The position numbers and the translations under genes are program-made. Below are positions 17,633 to 25,595 of a stretch of 64,000 bases of DNA, one piece after another. The notes under the pieces were generated by a model. That model worked only from the letters and a program-made list of their open reading frames with translations. It did no database searches and was not told the DNA's origin. The number at the start of each line of letters is the position of its first letter. The stretch's first letter is position 1. Source of the stretch: Bacillota bacterium (GTDB lineage Bacteria > Bacillota > Clostridia > Christensenellales > SZUA-584); NCBI GenBank assembly GCA_023460085.1, contig JAEWRI010000023.1:124001-188000 (forward strand). The letters are read 5' to 3'.

Positions 17633-17685
17633 TTTTCGGGGTATATGGTAATTATCGATACTTTACGATACTTATCGTTACTAAC
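17633..17685 (+). repeat. GATAC-type interspersed repeat, copy B
   Basis: TTTTCGGGGTATATGGTAAT is followed by TATCGATACTTTACGATACT and a diverged third unit. It has the same orientation as copies A and C. Confidence 0.75.
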
Positions 17686-17747
17686 CTGACAGCGCCCGTG
17701 TTCCGACAGGTACTCATTTCACATCTCGTATCTTTGATGCGATATAG

Positions 17748-17800
17748 GTTTTCGGGGTATGTGGTAATTACCGATACTTTGCGATACTATGCGATACTGT
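17748..17800 (+). repeat. GATAC-type interspersed repeat, copy C
   Basis: GTTTTCGGGGTATGTGGTAA is followed by three decamer-like units ending GCGATACTG. It lies about 115 bases from copy B. Confidence 0.75.
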
Positions 17801-17979
17801 GGGATGCATCATACAGGCTGACAACGCACAGGCAGGGTGCAGCCGCGCCTTTCTCCATCGGGCCCGGCATGTTTCATAACCGTCATCACAGGACTGATTG
17901 ATACACTCTCTGTTATTAAGTATTGATATGCGTCGGTATTCAGTACTGTCATTACGCCGTTGGGAAAGCGCATTATCTC

Positions 17980-18033
17980 AGGGTATCGATGGGTATCGAT
18001 AGGTATCGGTAATTTGTACACACCCTGTTTTTC
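17980..18033 (-). repeat. GATAC-type interspersed repeat, copy D (inverted)
   Basis: In reverse orientation it reads CAGGGTGTGTACAAATTACC followed by three perfect decamers CGATACCTAT or variants. It points against copies A-C. Confidence 0.75.
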
Positions 18034-18055
18034 ATTAATGCATTGCTGCATGCAA

Positions 18056-18170
18056 GCCTCCCCTCGAGGGGAGGTGGACGCGCAGCGGACGGAAGGGTGA
18101 ACCTGACGGCCGGGACAAACGCGATCCAGCGCAGTGCATCACCCTTCAGGGAGCCTTGCAGCACTTCAGT
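18056..18170 (-). repeat. Composite palindromic element, copy 1
   Basis: It starts with the palindrome GCCTCCCCTCGAGGGGAGG and runs through GGAAGGGTGAACCTGACGG to GCATCACCCTTCAGGGAGCC. An inverted and longer copy lies at 24743-24935 next to the DUF559 gene. At its right end it joins copy E of the GATAC repeat without a gap. Confidence 0.75.
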
Positions 18171-18216
18171 ATCGCATAGTATCGATAAGTATCGATAATT
18201 TATATATACCCTTTTC
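18167..18216 (-). repeat. GATAC-type interspersed repeat, copy E (inverted)
   Basis: CAGTATCGCATAGTATCGAT followed by AAGTATCGATAATTTATATA and ACCC. It abuts composite element copy 1. Confidence 0.75.
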
Positions 18217-18434
18217 TGCGCCGAATCGCTACGGGCATAGCCTCCCGTGCCGACCGGGGTCCCCCGCAAAGACGACGGCTTTGTAGGGCGGAGTGAGAGG
18301 AGAACCGCTTGCGGCGGAGGGATACGGGGATGCGCTATAGGTGTCTTTAGCCGAAAGGCTGTTTGGAGACCGAATCGCCCCGGCACGCTTTGCGTGCCAC
18401 CCCCCTTTAGGCAAGGGGGGGCTTACTATACCCC

Positions 18435-18477
18435 CAGTATCGCATAGTATCGCTGATTCACACGTACCCTATTCCGC
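18435..18477 (-). repeat. GATAC-type interspersed repeat, copy F (inverted, degenerate)
   Basis: CAGTATCGCATAGTATCGCT followed by a diverged GATTCACACGTACCC. It lies about 90 bases before the MscS gene. Confidence 0.65.
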
Positions 18478-18563
18478 GAACGCTGTATCTGCGGGAGTTT
18501 GAAAAACAGGGCGTTATATGATAGGGTAAAAAGGGAAACAATAGGAGTAAAAGGAGTCCGGCA

Positions 18564-19640
18564 TTGAAGGAATTTCTTGATACGCAGTTCTGGAACAATA
18601 CCATACAGGAATACCTGATATTTCTGATATCGCTGGCCCTCAGCGTCGCCGTGGTGCTGGTGCTGAAGCGCGTGCTGCTGCGCGGCCTCGCGCGCCGTGC
18701 GGAGAAGACGCCCACCTCGCTGGACGACATGCTCGTCAAGGCGGTGAAGCGTTATGTGCTGCCGCTGCTGTATATCGGCGCGGTATACCTGAATACCCGC
18801 TGGCTGACGCTCAGCGACGGGATTTCGCATGCCGTCAACGTCATCGCGCTGGCCGGGCTGATGATGCTGGGCGCGGCCATCATCTCGTCGCTGCTCATCT
18901 ACGTGTTCAACAAGTACCTCGAAAAGAAACAGCAGCCCGCTGGCAAGGCCGCCATCCGCTGGATAGGCGGCATCGTCAAAACCATCATCTGGATAGGCGC
19001 GCTGCTCTGGTATCTCGATATCCTGAAGGTTCCCATCACCACGATGGTGGCGGGGCTCGGCATCGGCGGCATCGCCATCGCGTTTGCCGCGCAGACCATC
19101 ATCGAGGACGTGTTCAGCTTCGTCACCATATTCTTTGACCGCCCGTTCGAGATAGGCGACTTCATCGTGGTGGATACGCTCTCCGGCACGGTGGAGCATA
19201 TCGGCATCAAAACGACGCGCGTGCGCAGCCTCACCGGCGAGCAGCTGGTGTTCTCCAACAAGGATTTGACGGGCGCGCGGCTGCACAACTACAAGCGCAT
19301 GGACACACGCCGAAGCCTGTTCACCCTCGGCGTTCCGTACAGCACGTCCACGGAAACGCTGCGGCAGATTCCGGCGCTCGTCAAGGACATCATCGACGGC
19401 GTGGAGAACGTCCGCTTCGACCGCGCGCACTTCAAGGAGTTCGGGGGCTCCAGCCTGGTGTTCGAAATCGTGTACTTCGTGCTGAGCCAGGATTTCGACC
19501 TCTACATGGACGCGCAGCAGACCATCAATCTTGGCATCAAGGAAGCGTTCGACGCGCGCGGCATCGAGTTCGCTTTCCCGACGCAGACGCTCTACATGCG
19601 GCAGCAGCCTCCGGCACAGGGCACGCGCACGCCTCAGTAA
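18564..19640 (+). CDS. MscS family mechanosensitive channel
   Basis: A 358-residue channel protein. Hydrophobic segments lie at about residues 15-35, 65-80, 90-115 and 135-150. The pore-lining helix and beta domain follow with TTMVAGLGIGGIAIAFAAQT, then DVFSFVTIFFDRPFEIGDFI, the most conserved block of the MscS superfamily. It releases solutes when membrane tension rises. The start is TTG at 18564, chosen because AAGGAG at 18551-18556 is at the right distance and the protein then opens with MKEFLDTQFW. It is the first gene after the repeat region and is not coupled to nadA. Confidence 0.92.
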   Translation: MKEFLDTQFWNNTIQEYLIFLISLALSVAVVLVLKRVLLRGLARRAEKTPTSLDDMLVKAVKRYVLPLLYIGAVYLNTRWLTLSDGISHAVNVIALAGLMMLGAAIISSLLIYVFNKYLEKKQQPAGKAAIRWIGGIVKTIIWIGALLWYLDILKVPITTMVAGLGIGGIAIAFAAQTIIEDVFSFVTIFFDRPFEIGDFIVVDTLSGTVEHIGIKTTRVRSLTGEQLVFSNKDLTGARLHNYKRMDTRRSLFTLGVPYSTSTETLRQIPALVKDIIDGVENVRFDRAHFKEFGGSSLVFEIVYFVLSQDFDLYMDAQQTINLGIKEAFDARGIEFAFPTQTLYMRQQPPAQGTRTPQ

Positions 19641-19674
19641 GCGCCGCGGCACGGCAGCCCGCCGTGCAAAACGA

Positions 19675-19703
19675 TTGCTTTTTCGGTGCGGGGTTGCTAC
19701 AAT
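19675..19703 (+). promoter_or_regulatory. Putative promoter of the nadABC operon
   Basis: TTGCTT at 19675-19680, a 17-base spacer and TACAAT at 19698-19703, just before nadA. No repressor site is obvious. Confidence 0.6.
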
Positions 19704-19744
19704 GGTGGGTAATTTAAAGGGGCATGACCCCGACGGATGGGGAT

Positions 19745-20647
19745 ATGGGAAGCATTCAGGAAGAAATCTCCGCGCTGAAGCGGGAAAAGAGCGCAATCAT
19801 ACTTGCGCACTACTACCAGACGGGCGACATCATCGACGTGGCCGACCGCGTGGGAGACTCTTACGCGCTGGCGCGGCAGGCCCGGGACGCGGAGGCGGAT
19901 GTCATCGTGTTCTGCGGCGTGCGCTTCATGGCGGAGAGTGCCAAGATACTCAACCCGGAGCGCAAAGTGCTCCTGCCGGCCTATAACGCAGGCTGCCCCA
20001 TGGCGGACATGGTGACGCCGGAGGACATCCGGCGGCTGCGCGCGCAATACCCGGACGCCGCCGTGGCGTGCTACGTCAACTCCACCGCCGAAACCAAAGC
20101 CGAATGCGACATCTGCGTGACGTCGTCCAACGCCGTGAAGGTGGTGGCCTCGCTGCCGCAGAAACGCGTGCTGTTCGTACCGGACAAGAACCTCGCGCGC
20201 TTCGTCGCGGCCCAGCTGCCCGAAAAGGAAATCATCCCCTACGCGGGCTATTGCATCGTGCACGACCGTCTGGGCGCGCCCGATGTGGACGCGGCGCTTG
20301 CCGCGCAGCCGGACGCGCTGCTGCTGGTGCACCCGGAAGCGCCGGAGGAAGTGACGCGGCGCGCGGACTACGTGGGCAGCACTCTTGGCATCATCGAATA
20401 CGCCCGCAAATCCCCGCATGACAAGTTCATCATCGGCACCGAGATGGGCATACTCCACACGCTGGAAAAGCAGAACCCGGGCAAGAAGTTCTACCTGCTG
20501 AGCCCGCGCCTGTTCTGCGTCAACATGAAAAAAACACATATCGAAGACCTGCGCGACGCGCTGCTGTACGGGCAATACGAGATCACGCTGGATAAAGACA
20601 TCATGGACAGGGCGCGCGTCAGCCTGGAGCGCATGCTCGCGGTATAA
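19745..20647 (+). CDS. nadA: Quinolinate synthase A
   Basis: A 300-residue 4Fe-4S enzyme that condenses iminoaspartate with dihydroxyacetone phosphate to quinolinate. Marks of the family are AIILAHYYQTGDIIDVAD near the N-terminus, NAGCPMADM, YVNSTAETKAECD, VTSSNAVKVV and IGTEMGILHTLEKQNPGK; the cluster cysteines are expected in the CPMADM, C-I-V-H and L-F-C-V-N segments. Its length fits the family when started at the ATG at 19745; an in-frame ATG at 19724 is possible but has its G-rich site too close. It is the first gene of nadA-nadB-nadC. Confidence 0.95.
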   Translation: MGSIQEEISALKREKSAIILAHYYQTGDIIDVADRVGDSYALARQARDAEADVIVFCGVRFMAESAKILNPERKVLLPAYNAGCPMADMVTPEDIRRLRAQYPDAAVACYVNSTAETKAECDICVTSSNAVKVVASLPQKRVLFVPDKNLARFVAAQLPEKEIIPYAGYCIVHDRLGAPDVDAALAAQPDALLLVHPEAPEEVTRRADYVGSTLGIIEYARKSPHDKFIIGTEMGILHTLEKQNPGKKFYLLSPRLFCVNMKKTHIEDLRDALLYGQYEITLDKDIMDRARVSLERMLAV

Positions 20648-20667
20648 CGCGCCGGGAGGTCAGTATT

Positions 20668-22227
20668 TTGAGACGGTATATTTTCAGCGCACTCCCCGAA
20701 GGGATTGAAACGCACGACATCGACGTCGCCATCGTGGGCAGCGGCCTCGCGGGGCTGTACGCCGCGCACCATCTGCCCGCTTCGCTGAAGTGCGCGCTGT
20801 TCACCAAGGAGCGCATGGAGACGAGCAGCTCTTCGCTCGCTCAGGGCGGCATCGCCGCCGTGACGGAGAAGGACGACACCTTCATGTACCACTTCGCGGA
20901 TACGATAAACGCGGGCGCGGGGCTTTGCGACGAAGCGGCGGTGCATACCATCGTGGAGGAAGGCCCGAAAGAAATCGGCGAGCTGCTGAAGCTCGGCACA
21001 AAGTTCGACCTCGACAGCGAGGGGCATCTGATGACCACGCGCGAGGGCGGGCACGGCATGAACCGCATACTGCACGCGGGCGGCGACGCCACCGGCCTTG
21101 AGATGGTGCGAACGCTGAAGGAAACTGTGCGGGACAAACAGAGCCTCTCCATCCACGAGAACGCCTTCGCCGCGGACGTCGTCACCGAGGACGGGCATGT
21201 CGCGGGGCTCGTGGTTTTTGAAAACGGCGGCTGGCACTACTACCGCACGGGCTACGTCATTCTCGCCAGCGGCGGGCTCGGGCAGCTGTACCGCTACACC
21301 ACCAATCCGGTGGTGGCGACGGGCGACGGCTTCGCCATGGCAATGCGCGCGGGTGCGGAGATGAAGCATCTGGAGTTCATCCAGTTTCATCCCACCGGCC
21401 TCTACACGCCGGAAAACCGCAACCGCCAGTGCTTCCTCATCTCGGAAGCGGTGCGCGGCGAGGGCGGCATACTCTTAAACGACGCGGGCGATCGCTTCAT
21501 GAAGACGCGCCACCGGCTGGCGGAGCTGGCCCCGCGGGACATCGTCGCGCGCGAAATCTACCGTCAGATACAGCACCAGAAATCCCCCTACGTGCGGCTG
21601 GATATCACGGACAAGCCCGCGGAGTTTTTAACACGCCGGTTTCCCACCATCTACAACACGTGTCTGGAGCACGGCATAGACATGACGAAGCAGTTCATCC
21701 CGGTGGGTCCGGTGCAGCACTACATGATGGGCGGCGTCAAAACCAGCCTGTACGGCGAAACCACCATCCCCGGCCTGCTGGCCTGCGGAGAGGTGGCCTG
21801 CACGGGCGTGCACGGCGCGAACCGGCTTGCCAGCAACTCTACGCTGGAGTGTCTGGTGTTTGGCCGCCGCTGCGCCGAGACCGTAGCCGGAGGCTTCCTG
21901 CCGCTGGCGTCGTCGGGGAAGCTGCCCAAAGCGGAGGCGCCCTCTGCCCCGCCCGAAGACAGCGCCGCGCAGACCATCGACTTAAAGGGCATCATGGTGA
22001 AGCAGTGCGGCATACTGCGCAACGGGGACGATCTTCAGTCCGGCCTTGCGCGCGTCACCGCGATGCGCGAGGCGCTGGAGACCGCGCGGCTCGTTTCTCA
22101 GAAGGATATGGAACTTTACAACATGGCGATACTGGCGCAGGCCATACTGACGGGCGCGCTGGCCCGCAAAGAGTCGGTGGGCGCGCATTTCCGCACCGAC
22201 GCAGGAGGAACCCAGAATGACGATTGA
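20668..22227 (+). CDS. nadB: L-aspartate oxidase
   Basis: A 519-residue FAD enzyme that oxidises aspartate to iminoaspartate for NadA; in anaerobes fumarate can accept the electrons. The FAD fold begins with DVAIVGSGLAGLYAA, followed by SSSLAQGGIAA. The active-site region has HPTGLYTPENRNRQCFLISEAVRGEGG, and GGVKTSLYGETTIPGLLACGEVACTGVHGANRLASN lies near residue 360, all typical of NadB and the fumarate reductase superfamily. The TTG at 20668 is supported by GGGAGGTC. The gene overlaps nadC by 11 bases. Confidence 0.95.
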   Translation: MRRYIFSALPEGIETHDIDVAIVGSGLAGLYAAHHLPASLKCALFTKERMETSSSSLAQGGIAAVTEKDDTFMYHFADTINAGAGLCDEAAVHTIVEEGPKEIGELLKLGTKFDLDSEGHLMTTREGGHGMNRILHAGGDATGLEMVRTLKETVRDKQSLSIHENAFAADVVTEDGHVAGLVVFENGGWHYYRTGYVILASGGLGQLYRYTTNPVVATGDGFAMAMRAGAEMKHLEFIQFHPTGLYTPENRNRQCFLISEAVRGEGGILLNDAGDRFMKTRHRLAELAPRDIVAREIYRQIQHQKSPYVRLDITDKPAEFLTRRFPTIYNTCLEHGIDMTKQFIPVGPVQHYMMGGVKTSLYGETTIPGLLACGEVACTGVHGANRLASNSTLECLVFGRRCAETVAGGFLPLASSGKLPKAEAPSAPPEDSAAQTIDLKGIMVKQCGILRNGDDLQSGLARVTAMREALETARLVSQKDMELYNMAILAQAILTGALARKESVGAHFRTDAGGTQNDD

Positions 22228-23053
22228 CCCCAGGTATCTGAACGAATTGATAGCGCGCGCGCTGGCGGAGGACGTGGGCACGGGCGACATCACCACGCAG
22301 TCCACCGTGCCGTACGACACCGTGATTTCCGGCAGGTTTATCGCCAAGTCGGCGGGAATACTCTGCGGCACGGACGCTGCCAAAGCGGTGTTCGCGTATG
22401 TGGACGCCTCCGTCGTGCCGGAATTCTTCTTCCGCGACGGTGACGCCGTGCAGAAGGGCGAGGTCATCGGCACAGTGAGCGGCCGCGCCGTCTCGGTGCT
22501 GACGGCGGAACGTCTCGCGCTGAACCTCATGCAGCGCCTTTCGGGCATCGCTACGCGCACACGGCAGGCGGCGGACGAGGTGGCGGGCTATCCGGTGCGC
22601 ATCATCGACACGCGCAAGACCACACCCGGCCTTCGCGTGCTGGAGAAATACGCGGTACGCGCGGGCGGCGGCTACAACCACCGCATCACGCTGGCGGACG
22701 GCGTACTCATCAAGGACAACCACATCAAGGCCGCGGGCGGCATCACCCCCGCCGTCAAAGCCGCGCGCGAGAACGCGCCGCATACGCTGAAAATCGAAGT
22801 CGAGGTGGAGAACCTCAGCATGGTGCAGGAGGCGCTGGACGCGGGCGCGGACATCATTATGCTCGACAACATGAGCTATGAGCTGATGGCACAGGCCGTG
22901 GAGCTGATTGCCGGGCGCGCGCTCGTCGAAGCCTCGGGCAACATGGACGAGAAAAACCTGCGTGAGGTCGCCGCCACGGGCGTGGGCTTCATCTCCATCG
23001 GCGCGCTGACGCATACCGTGAAGCCCATGGACATCAGCCTGCGGTTTGAGTAA
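22217..23053 (+). CDS. nadC: Nicotinate-nucleotide pyrophosphorylase (carboxylating)
   Basis: A 278-residue quinolinate phosphoribosyltransferase, making nicotinate mononucleotide from quinolinate and PRPP. Family blocks are EDVGTGDITTQSTVP, LNLMQRLSGIATRTRQ, DTRKTTPGLRVLEKYAVRAGGGYNHR and LADGVLIKDNHI, with E-V-E-V-E-N and A-D-I-I-M-L-D-N-M near the end. It is the last gene of the NAD operon, overlapping nadB by 11 bases and followed by a strong terminator. AGGAGGA lies within the end of nadB. Confidence 0.96.
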   Translation: MTIDPRYLNELIARALAEDVGTGDITTQSTVPYDTVISGRFIAKSAGILCGTDAAKAVFAYVDASVVPEFFFRDGDAVQKGEVIGTVSGRAVSVLTAERLALNLMQRLSGIATRTRQAADEVAGYPVRIIDTRKTTPGLRVLEKYAVRAGGGYNHRITLADGVLIKDNHIKAAGGITPAVKAARENAPHTLKIEVEVENLSMVQEALDAGADIIMLDNMSYELMAQAVELIAGRALVEASGNMDEKNLREVAATGVGFISIGALTHTVKPMDISLRFE

Positions 23054-23070
23054 AAAGCAGGGATAACAAT

Positions 23071-23106
23071 AACGGGCGTTAAGCAAAAGCTCAACGCCCG
23101 TTTTAT
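23071..23106 (+). terminator. Rho-independent terminator of nadABC
   Basis: AACGGGCGTT (23071-23080) pairs with AACGCCCGTT (23093-23102), then TTATTTG. It can also serve the leftward gene ending at 23133. Confidence 0.85.
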
Positions 23107-23132
23107 TTGCCTGTGGCTTAAAAAGAATCCGC

Positions 23133-23669
23133 TTACTCCCTTTTGGTCCAGCCGGACATCACTGCGCTGTACGCCTCCTGCGCGTGCTTCAGCTTCGCGG
23201 AAGACTGAAACGCGGAGGATACCGCGTCCGCCTGCTGCTGCGTCAGCGTGCCCGCCTCCGTCAGCTCCTGCAGCGGGTCGGCGCCGCTGAAATTCTCCAG
23301 CACAGACATTACTGCATCCGCCTGCCCGTCAGAAATCGTCCCTGCGGAAACAAGGCTGTCCAGGCTTTCCGAAACCTCCGCGGGCACGGGCGGCGGAGTA
23401 AGCGCTCGCGTCCCGCGCAGCGCGCCCAGCAGATCCTGCTTTTCGTCCTCTGTGAGTATGCCGCTGCTGATGAGACCGTCCAGCTTATTCAGCAGCGCAT
23501 CCGCGTCCGCACGCTCCGAAAGCGTGGCGTCGGCAGTGCCGGACTGCGATATTGCTTCCGCTTCCGCCAGCACGCGCACATCGCTTTCATCGGATGCGGG
23601 CGTCCGGGACGCGGACTGGGCCGATACGTAATTGAAAAAGGCATTTGTGCTGCCCGTTATGGAATTCAT
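23133..23669 (-). CDS. SHOCT-like repeat protein, shorter paralogue
   Basis: A 178-residue protein starting MNSITGSTNAFFNYVSAQSA at 23669, behind AAGGAGG. It has no signal peptide or membrane segment. Three repeats are visible: LDGLISSGILTEDEKQDLL, LDSLVSAGTISDGQADAVM and LQELTEAGTLTQQQADAVS. Each has two short helices around G-[TI]-[IL]-[TS], resembling the SHOCT motif, which is usually single and C-terminal. The N-terminus and last helix match the neighbour at 23873-24625, so the pair arose by tandem duplication. The function is unknown; SHOCT motifs are thought to mediate oligomerisation. Confidence 0.7.
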   Translation of the reverse strand: MNSITGSTNAFFNYVSAQSASRTPASDESDVRVLAEAEAISQSGTADATLSERADADALLNKLDGLISSGILTEDEKQDLLGALRGTRALTPPPVPAEVSESLDSLVSAGTISDGQADAVMSVLENFSGADPLQELTEAGTLTQQQADAVSSAFQSSAKLKHAQEAYSAVMSGWTKRE

Positions 23670-23810
23670 ATCCAACCTCCTTCGATTCCTCCACCTCCTA
23701 TATGGGCTACAAATCCCCTTTTGAAACATGATTTTTTTTAGATACTCAATGATATTCAGCCGCTTCTCTGGAATCGCCGCGCTGCGGTACCGAGAACCGG
23801 CCTTCAAAAT

Positions 23811-23850
23811 CGAAAATAAGCCGGGCGAGGGGGTAAACCCTGTCCGGCTT
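23811..23850 (-). terminator. Probable terminator of the longer SHOCT-like gene
   Basis: AAGCCGG and CCGGCTT (23818-23824 and 23844-23850) form the stem; on the minus strand ATTTTCGATTTT follows. The T run is interrupted, so the call is moderate. Confidence 0.5.
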
Positions 23851-23872
23851 GTACGTGTCCGATGACGCGCCA

Positions 23873-24625
23873 TTATGCGGATAAAGCCGCTGCCGTATTC
23901 CCGGCCAGAGCGTCGCTGCCTGCCAAAGCCACGGTTGCCTCGGAACGGGTCAACGCATAGGCTGCCTGCGCCTGCCTCATCTTCAGGGCGTTCTGAAACG
24001 CTTCGGTGACCGCGTCGAGCTGCTCCTGCGTCAGCGTGCCGTCATCCACCAGATCCTGCAGCGGATTTGAAGAACTGCCGTCAAAGCTCTCCAACGCCGA
24101 AATCACTGCGTCCTCCTGCTCACCCGTGAGGGTTCCCGCGCTGACGAGGCTGTCAAGGCTGTCGGAAATCTCCGGCGGCACGGGCGGCGGCGGCATCTTT
24201 TCCCGCGCCTCTTCCATGGAGGCGAGGATCGCCTCTTTCTGGTCTTCTGTGATGGTGCCGTCGCTGATCAATTCATCCAGCGTTTCTGAAAGCGAAGACG
24301 CGTTCACCTGTACCGGTGTCATGGCATCCGCTACCGCGCCGGATATCGCGTCTGCCTGTTCCTGCGAAATCGTGCCGTCATCCACCAAATCGGATAAGGT
24401 ACTGCTCATGGGGTCTTCGCCGTTCGCCATAAACGGCGGCGGACCGTACATGGCCGATTCATCGAGCGCGCTCTTTACGGCTTCCTGCTGCTCCTCTGTG
24501 ATGGTCCCCGCCTCCACCAGCACCGCCAGCGGATCTGATTTCGTCGCGGAGGATGTGCGGGCAGCGGACGAGGATTGTGTCAGATAGGAATATAACCAAT
24601 TGGAACTTCCGGATATTGAATTCAT
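23873..24625 (-). CDS. SHOCT-like repeat protein, longer paralogue
   Basis: A 250-residue protein starting MNSISGSSNWLYSYLTQSSS. Five repeats of the type L-x-x-L-[VI]-x-x-G-T-[IL]-[TS]-x-[ED]-Q-x-[ED]-A are seen: LVEAGTITEEQQEAV, LVDDGTISQEQADAI, LISDGTITEDQKEAI, LVSAGTLTGEQEDAV and LVDDGTLTQEQLDAV. Linkers are proline-rich (PPPPVPPE). It has an acidic composition, no cysteine and no export signal. The shorter paralogue lies downstream on the same strand with a likely terminator between, so each is probably its own unit. I know of no described function for a protein of this layout. Confidence 0.72.
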   Translation of the reverse strand: MNSISGSSNWLYSYLTQSSSAARTSSATKSDPLAVLVEAGTITEEQQEAVKSALDESAMYGPPPFMANGEDPMSSTLSDLVDDGTISQEQADAISGAVADAMTPVQVNASSLSETLDELISDGTITEDQKEAILASMEEAREKMPPPPVPPEISDSLDSLVSAGTLTGEQEDAVISALESFDGSSSNPLQDLVDDGTLTQEQLDAVTEAFQNALKMRQAQAAYALTRSEATVALAGSDALAGNTAAALSA

Positions 24626-24742
24626 ACAAAACCTCCTCTCGGCTTTATGCTTTCAATATCGGATGCAAATCGCCGCGTGAAACGGCAGGAAAATCGAATT
24701 CATATTTTGTTTCCGGTTCTGTAAGGAAGGCGTTAGAATCGG

Positions 24743-24935
24743 GCCTGAGTAAGGCTCCCCGGAGGGGATTATCTGCGGCGATACTGAAGTGCCGCAAGGC
24801 TCCCCTGGAGGGGGACTGTCACCGAAGGTGACTGAAGGGTGATGCAATGCGTGGGATTTAACGTTCCGCTTCCCGTACCGTCAGGTTCACCCTTCCGGCC
24901 ACTGCGCGTCCACCTCCCCTCGAGGGGAGGCTTTG
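24743..24935 (+). repeat. Composite palindromic element, copy 2, running into the DUF559 gene
   Basis: It begins AAGGCTCCCCGGAGGGG, includes CGATACTGAAGTGCCGCAAG, AAGGCTCCCCTGGAGGGGGA, ACTGAAGGGTGATGCAATGC and CGTCAGGTTCACCCTTCCGG, and ends in the palindrome CCTCCCCTCGAGGGGAGG. It matches the reverse complement of 18056-18170 with insertions. Its right-hand 49 bases overlap the 3' end of the DUF559 gene. Confidence 0.78.
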
Positions 24936-25276
24936 ATTTTCTCTATAATCACTGCGCAGGTACCTTCAAAATTACTGTTGACTTCCAAGTTGGAAAATCG
25001 GATCACATTAATGCCAAGGCTTTGAAAATAGGCGGTTCTTTGTAACTCGTTCTCCCTGTTTTCTTTCTGATAGTGTTGTGAACCGTCCAGCTCAATTATG
25101 AGCTTTGCCTTATCGCTGTAAAAATCCGCAACGTAATTCCCGATGATTTCCTGACGGCGGAAGCGCACCGGATAACTGCATAAAAAGTCATACCACAGGT
25201 GCTTTTCTTCCTTGGTCATATTTTTTCTCAGGCTTCGCGCAACCCCAATCAGTTTGCCGTTTCTTCGCGTATCCAT
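24887..25276 (-). CDS. DUF559 (Vsr-like) endonuclease domain protein
   Basis: A 129-residue protein of the DUF559 family, which shares the restriction-endonuclease-like fold of Vsr. Family marks are ARSLRKNMTKEEKHLWYDFL, R-F-R-R-Q-x-x-I-G-x-Y-V-A-D-F-Y and AKLIIELDGSQHY, carrying the likely catalytic acidic residues and glutamine. Typical members are 110-130 residues and lack a known partner. The last fourteen or so residues (ASPRGEVDAQWPEG) are encoded by the composite repeat element, so the stop codon has been supplied by the repeat. It lies between palindromic repeat pieces on both sides. Confidence 0.85.
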   Translation of the reverse strand: MDTRRNGKLIGVARSLRKNMTKEEKHLWYDFLCSYPVRFRRQEIIGNYVADFYSDKAKLIIELDGSQHYQKENRENELQRTAYFQSLGINVIRFSNLEVNSNFEGTCAVIIEKIKASPRGEVDAQWPEG

Positions 25277-25343
25277 ATTCCATCCTCGTGCTGGATAACC
25301 GCTTATAGAATGCCACGTTAATCGCTGTCACTCGCCGTATTAT

Positions 25344-25375
25344 AAGGCTCCCCTAGAGGGGATGCTTTTTTCGCT
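25344..25375. repeat. Palindromic repeat fragment on the other side of DUF559
   Basis: AAGGCTCCCCTAGAGGGGAT followed by GCTTTTTT. It is the same GGCTCCCC-AGGGGAGC palindrome as in the composite elements, so DUF559 has such pieces on both sides. It could also end the structured RNA on the minus strand. Confidence 0.6.
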
Positions 25376-25383
25376 GAATTGAA

Positions 25384-25589
25384 GGCGGCGGCTGACCTGG
25401 TCTTTGCCCCCACATCCGCCGGCTGGACGTTTCGCTCTTAAGGCCTTGGCCTCCCCACTACTGCGCCTCTCGGGATTCCTCCCGGCCGGACTGACCACTA
25501 AACCGCGCCATGCTCGCCGGAAATTCTCCGGTTTACGTGGGTCGTTTTGCCCGCGACTGGCATCGACTTTCAACCACAGACCCGCCGCC
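25384..25589 (-). ncRNA. Structured non-coding RNA of about 206 nt (possibly raiA-type)
   Basis: On the minus strand GGCGGCGG (25582-25589) and CCGCCGCC (25384-25391) pair to close the whole segment. Inside are conserved-looking single-stranded stretches such as GTGGTTGAAAGTCGATGCCA, a hairpin CCGGAGAATTTCCGG and GCATGGCGCGGTTTAGTGGT. A consensus promoter ends just before the first stem. The only open frame here is shifted in composition and lacks a ribosome site. The size, closing stem and clostridial context remind me of the raiA RNA motif, but I cannot confirm this without a covariance search. Confidence 0.6.
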
Positions 25590-25595
25590 GGAATC

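Larger units (their letters stand above)
17545..18563. other. About 1 kb without genes, made of interspersed repeats
   Basis: This interval contains five copies of the GATAC-type repeat and one composite palindromic element, listed separately. Short open frames here simply translate the repeats (for example peptides with INYRYLSI) and are not supported as genes. A purine-rich segment at about 18245-18420 is not explained; it looks like further repeat DNA. Confidence 0.7.

Noticed and set aside
16717..18477. CRISPR array made of the GATAC repeats
   Set aside because: The copies are unevenly spaced, occur in both orientations and have no uniform spacers or cas genes.
18426..19796. 456-residue leftward frame opposite the MscS gene
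   Set aside because: It is the antisense shadow of a clear MscS gene in GC-rich DNA; it is rich in R, H and A and has no family pattern.
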